Shown here piece after piece: positions 10,940 through 13,726 of a stretch of DNA of 13,726 nucleotides. The stretch spans positions 1 to 13,726 of the forward strand of contig JAFTBL010000209.1 in the NCBI GenBank assembly GCA_017455225.1. The letters are read 5' to 3'. The stretch comes from Oscillospiraceae bacterium (lineage in GTDB: Bacteria; Bacillota_A; Clostridia; Oscillospirales; Oscillospiraceae). The notes beneath the pieces were generated by a model, which worked only from the letters and a program-made list of their open reading frames with translations, was not told the origin of the DNA and did not search any database. Both the position numbers and the translations under genes were made by a program. The stretch's first letter is position 1; every line of letters starts with the position of its first letter.

Positions 10940-11536
10940 ATGTCCCTGTTCTCCTCTCCCTTCTCCCGCGCCTATTGGCGCGCTGCGGCGGCCGAGCTGA
11001 AAAATCTCCGGGCGCTGGTGTTCTGCGCGCTGATGATCGCTGCCGCCATCGCCTTGGGGCTTTTCAGCATTCCCGTGGCGGACAATCTGAAGATTTCGGT
11101 GTCCTTTCTGGCCCGTGCGCTGGCGGCCGCGGTGGGCGGGCCGGTGCTGGGCGTGCTCTACGGCGCGGCGGAGGACGTGCTGGGCTGGGTGATCCATCCC
11201 GGCGGTCCCTTCTTTCCCGGCTACACCCTCAACACCGTGCTGGCGGTGGCAATCTACGCCCTGTTTTTCTACCGCCAGCGCATCACGGTCTGGCGCGTCG
11301 CGGCCGCCAAGGTTCTGACCAACTACCCCGTCAACGTGGGGCTGGGCTGCCTGTGGAGCCATATGCTCTACGGCAAGGGCTACCTCTACTACGCCGCCAC
11401 CAGCGTGGTGAAGAACACCCTCTACCTCCCTGTGCAGATTTTGCTGCTGTATATGCTGCTGCAGGGGCTGCTCCCCTCTCTGCGCCGCACCCGGCTCCTC
11501 TCGCCGGAGCACCCCGACCGCATCACGTGGAAATGA
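10940..11536 (+). CDS. folT: Folate ECF transporter S component FolT
   Basis: Membrane folate-binding subunit of an energy-coupling-factor importer; it works with EcfA1/A2 ATPases and EcfT encoded elsewhere. The 198 residues contain about six hydrophobic spans (near 25-43, 57-78, 95-110, 118-139, 148-158 and 160-178). TM1 carries small-residue AAAIA spacing for contact with EcfT. The Gly/Pro-rich HPGGPFFPGYTLN loop (86-98), the NYPVNVGLGCLWSHMLYGKGY stretch (128-148, in outline) and TSVVKNTLYLPVQ (154-166) are typical of FolT. The ATG at 10940 follows AAAGGAGG (10925-10932) by 7 nt; in-frame upstream starts fall in the riboswitch and are rejected. The THF riboswitch upstream independently supports folate. 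Confidence 0.92.
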   Translation: MSLFSSPFSRAYWRAAAAELKNLRALVFCALMIAAAIALGLFSIPVADNLKISVSFLARALAAAVGGPVLGVLYGAAEDVLGWVIHPGGPFFPGYTLNTVLAVAIYALFFYRQRITVWRVAAAKVLTNYPVNVGLGCLWSHMLYGKGYLYYAATSVVKNTLYLPVQILLLYMLLQGLLPSLRRTRLLSPEHPDRITWK

Positions 11537-11548
11537 TCCGCTCCCCTT

Positions 11549-11581
11549 CGCCGCACCCTCACGCCGGTGCGGCGTTTTTTT
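11549..11581 (+). terminator. Rho-independent terminator of folT
   Basis: A 9-bp perfect stem, CGCCGCACC (11549-11557) with GGTGCGGCG (11566-11574), has an 8-nt loop and is followed by seven T (11575-11581). It starts 13 bases after the folT stop. Confidence 0.92.
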
Positions 11582-11608
11582 GTTTACAGTTTATTAAAAC
11601 CCCGCCTA

Positions 11609-11637
11609 TTGACTTTGCAGGGAGGGAATGGTAAACT
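11609..11637 (+). promoter_or_regulatory. Sigma-A promoter of the hrcA-grpE-dnaK operon
   Basis: TTGACT (11609-11614), a 17-nt spacer and TAAACT (11632-11637) preceded by TGG, giving an extended -10. The start would fall near 11643, inside the CIRCE element, the usual arrangement for HrcA repression. Confidence 0.8.
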
Positions 11638-11640
11638 GAT

Positions 11641-11667
11641 TTAGCACTCCGGGGAAAAGAGTGCTAA
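11641..11667. promoter_or_regulatory. CIRCE operator (HrcA binding site)
   Basis: TTAGCACTC (11641-11649), nine bases, then GAGTGCTAA (11659-11667) is the exact CIRCE consensus with no mismatch. It overlaps the predicted transcription start and lies 12 bases before the hrcA ATG. It mediates HrcA repression of the heat-shock operon, so hrcA is autoregulated. Confidence 0.98.
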
Positions 11668-11679
11668 ATGAGGTGCCAT

Positions 11680-12729
11680 ATGGAATGGACGGAGCGTAAA
11701 AAGCAAATATTAAAGATCGTCGTGGAGCGCTACGTGGAAACGGCGGAGCCGGTGGGCTCCAAGGCCATCGTGGAGCGCATGAGCGGCAAGATCAGCTCCG
11801 CCACCGTGCGCAACGAGCTGGCGGAGCTGGTGGAAATGGGCTATCTCGAGCAGCCTCACACCTCCGCCGGCCGCATCCCGTCGCCGCAGGGCTACCGGAT
11901 GTACGTGAACGAGCTGATGGAGCGTCGTCCCCTTACCTCGGAGGAGGCGGAGGAGATCAACCGCTCCCTGTCCGGCGCGCTGGGCGGCACGGAAGAGATG
12001 CTGGAGCGTACGGGTCGGATGGTGTCCAGCTTCGTGGGCTACCCCGCCTACACCGTGGCCGACCGCACCCGGGCGGCCACCGTTCGCCGGTTCGAGCTGT
12101 TGAGCGCCGGAGCCGACGGCGTGATCGCCGTGGTGATGCTGTCGGACAGCTCGGTGAAAAGCCGTCTGCTCCGTCCGGAGCTGCCGGTGGAGGCTTCGGC
12201 CCTGCCGGAGCTGAGCCACCTGCTCAACACCCATTTCACCGGCCTCGCCGTGCCCGAGATGAATCAGCACCTTATGAGCCTGAGCGATCAGGTGGAGGGC
12301 GGCCGGTTTTTGCTTCTCAACCGCGTGGTGGAATACGCCGCCGCGCAGGTGAGCGAGACCTCCCGGCAGGAGGTGTTCACCGAGGGCGCCAGCCGGCTTT
12401 TGAAATTCCCGGAGTACCGTGACGTGGACAAGGCCCACGATCTGATGCGCTTCATGGCCGAGAGCAAAGCGGATCTGCCCGCCCCCGCAGGGGGTGCGTC
12501 CATGCAGATCCTCATCGGCCCGGAAAACGTAAATGACGCGCTGAAGGAAAGCAGCGTGATCGTGGCCAGCTATGACATTGGCGATAATATGCGGGGGCTT
12601 GTGGGCGTGGTTGGCCCCACCCGGATGGACTACGCCACCGTGGCGGCCCGGCTCAGCTACTTTGCCGAGAGCCTGAGCGCCATGTTCGGCAAGCGGAACG
12701 AGCTGCCCCCCAAGGAGGAAGAGACATGA
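11680..12729 (+). CDS. hrcA: Heat-inducible transcription repressor HrcA
   Basis: Dimeric repressor that binds CIRCE and needs GroEL-type chaperonin for activity; it senses protein folding stress. 349 residues, normal length. The N-terminal winged-helix includes ERKKQILKIVVERYVETAEPVGSKAI (5-30, in outline), the recognition region SGKISSATVRNELAELVEMGYLEQPHTSAGRIPSPQGYRMYV (35-76, in outline). The C-terminal dimerisation part carries GPENVNDALKESSVIVASYDIGDNMRGLVGVVGPTRMDY in outline. The ATG at 11680 is preferred over the in-frame ATG at 11668: GAGG (11670-11673) lies 6 nt upstream of 11680, whereas 11668 abuts CIRCE and has no RBS. Its stop overlaps the grpE start by ATGA. Confidence 0.97.
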   Translation: MEWTERKKQILKIVVERYVETAEPVGSKAIVERMSGKISSATVRNELAELVEMGYLEQPHTSAGRIPSPQGYRMYVNELMERRPLTSEEAEEINRSLSGALGGTEEMLERTGRMVSSFVGYPAYTVADRTRAATVRRFELLSAGADGVIAVVMLSDSSVKSRLLRPELPVEASALPELSHLLNTHFTGLAVPEMNQHLMSLSDQVEGGRFLLLNRVVEYAAAQVSETSRQEVFTEGASRLLKFPEYRDVDKAHDLMRFMAESKADLPAPAGGASMQILIGPENVNDALKESSVIVASYDIGDNMRGLVGVVGPTRMDYATVAARLSYFAESLSAMFGKRNELPPKEEET

Positions 12730-13304
12730 GCAAGAAAGAAAAGGAATCGCCCCGGGAGGAAACGCCCCTGACCGACGTCCCGGCGGCGGAGGAGCAAACC
12801 GCCCCGGCAGAGCCGGCGGAAGAGCAGACCGCTCCGGAAACCTATACCGTCACCGCCGAGCAGATGGCGCAGATGGAGGGTCTTGCCAAGCTGGTGGCAG
12901 AGGGGAACGACAAGTATCTGCGCCTCGCCGCCGAGTACGACAACTTCCGCAAGCGCACCGCCAAGGAGAAGGAAAATCTCTACGACACCGCCAAGGCGGA
13001 CACCGTCAAGCCCTTTCTGGACGTGTACGACAATCTGCAGCGGGGCGTGAGCCAGTATGAGGAGGGCGACCCCCACCGGCAGGGGCTGGAGCTGATCGCC
13101 AAGCAGCTCACTGCCGTGCTGGAAAAGCTGGGCGTGCAGCCCATCGAGTCGCTGGGCCAGCCCTTCGACCCGGAAAAGCACAACGCCGTCATGCACGTGG
13201 AGGACGACTCCGTGGGCGAGAACACGGTGGTAGAGGTCTTCCAGCAGGGCTTCACGCTGGGTGATAAGGTGCTGCGCTTTGCCATGGTCAAGGTGGCAAA
13301 CTGA
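12726..13304 (+). CDS. grpE: Nucleotide exchange factor GrpE
   Basis: Homodimeric co-chaperone that releases ADP from DnaK. 192 residues: an acidic, low-complexity N-terminus (PAAEEQTAPAEPAEEQTAPE, 19-38); a long helix, about 42-95, with the family's YLRLAAEYDNFRKRTAKEKEN core (64-84); and a C-terminal beta domain with FDPEKHNAVMHVED (147-160) and VVEVFQQGFTLGDKVLRFAMVKV (168-190), the GrpE signature, both in outline. AAGGAGG (12712-12718) precedes the ATG by 7 nt, within the end of hrcA; overlap of 4 bases. Confidence 0.97.
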   Translation: MSKKEKESPREETPLTDVPAAEEQTAPAEPAEEQTAPETYTVTAEQMAQMEGLAKLVAEGNDKYLRLAAEYDNFRKRTAKEKENLYDTAKADTVKPFLDVYDNLQRGVSQYEEGDPHRQGLELIAKQLTAVLEKLGVQPIESLGQPFDPEKHNAVMHVEDDSVGENTVVEVFQQGFTLGDKVLRFAMVKVAN

Positions 13305-13349
13305 ATCCGGTAAGCAAATCAATTACAGATATATTAGGAGGCAATCATT

Positions 13350-13726
13350 ATGTCCAAGGTAATCGGTATCGATCTGGGTACAACCAATTCCTGCGTGGCC
13401 GTCATGGAGGGCGGCGAAGCCGTCGTCATCGCCAACGCAGAGGGCAACCGCACCACCCCGTCCGTGGTGGCGTTTTCCAAGACCGGCGAGCGCATGGTAG
13501 GGCAGGTCGCCAAGCGGCAGGCCATCACCAATCCCGACCGCACCATCTCCTCCATCAAGCGTGAGATGGGCAGCGATCACCGGGTAAGCATCGACGGCAA
13601 AAGCTACACGCCTCAGGAGATCAGCGCCATGATCCTGCAGAAGCTGAAGGCGGACGCCGAGGCGTATCTGGGCAGCACGGTCACCGAGGCGGTCATCACC
13701 GTGCCCGCCTACTTCACCGACTCCCA
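13350..13726 (+). CDS. dnaK: Molecular chaperone DnaK (Hsp70), partial at 3' end
   Basis: ATP-driven chaperone. The first 125 residues are in the window. The nucleotide-binding domain opens with [14 protein letters not shown] (5-18), the Hsp70 phosphate-binding signature, then [11 protein letters not shown] (32-42), [13 protein letters not shown] (50-62), the catalytic-site lysine Lys70 in SSIKREMG, and [12 protein letters not shown] at the edge. AGGAGG (13336-13341) precedes the ATG by 8 nt. It follows grpE after 45 bases with no terminator, so it is in the hrcA operon. The rest lies beyond the window. Confidence 0.98.
   Translation, partial: MSKVIGIDLGTTNSCVAVMEGGEAVVIANAEGNRTTPSVVAFSKTGERMVGQVAKRQAITNPDRTISSIKREMGSDHRVSIDGKSYTPQEISAMILQKLKADAEAYLGSTVTEAVITVPAYFTDS

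Overview
The window looks like a GC-rich Clostridia chromosome, most probably a gut member of the Oscillospirales/Oscillospiraceae. Evidence: a CIRCE-controlled hrcA-grpE-dnaK operon, strong AGGAGG-type ribosome binding sites, a folate ECF S component behind a tetrahydrofolate riboswitch, a dockerin/cohesin gene pair, and GC-rich codon use. The genus is inference; nothing here fixes it.

Layout. 1-373 (-): an O6-alkylguanine-DNA alkyltransferase cut by the window edge, with its promoter at 395-423. 507-3056 (+): a tightly overlapping nitrate/sulfonate/taurine-type ABC importer (ATPase, permease, lipoprotein binding protein), closed by a strong terminator. 3208-7444 (+): a two-gene surface operon with a good extended -10 promoter. 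Its first product is secreted and has a chitosanase/lysozyme-like domain, Listeria-Bacteroides-type repeats and a C-terminal type I dockerin. Its second product has a cohesin-like module, two cadherin-like beta-sandwich modules, one membrane span and a long acidic PAEET-repeat cytoplasmic tail. 7445-7724: a dense hairpin array between convergent genes, bounded by two identical 30-bp palindromic repeats. 7725-8462 (-): truA. 8463-8649: a divergent control region holding a 20-bp perfect palindrome that carries an extended -10 on both strands, and a near-perfect cre (CcpA) box. 8650-10705 (+): a sigma-70-family factor overlapping a membrane-anchored serpin whose short cytoplasmic N-terminus resembles an anti-sigma segment. 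10706-11536 (+): promoter, THF riboswitch with a readable RBS-sequestering platform, then folT and its terminator. 11609-13726 (+): promoter, CIRCE, hrcA, grpE and the start of dnaK.

How the genes may work together. The dockerin protein and the membrane-anchored cohesin protein are co-transcribed, which suggests a minimal self-contained display system: the anchor holds the secreted hydrolase-like protein at the cell surface. The sigma factor/serpin pair reads as a possible signalling unit in which an extracellular serpin is the input and a cytoplasmic tail handles the sigma factor. A cre-like box next to the sigma RBS suggests carbon control. Both ideas are inference from domain order and gene order. 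The heat-shock operon, truA, folT and the alkyltransferase are ordinary housekeeping genes.
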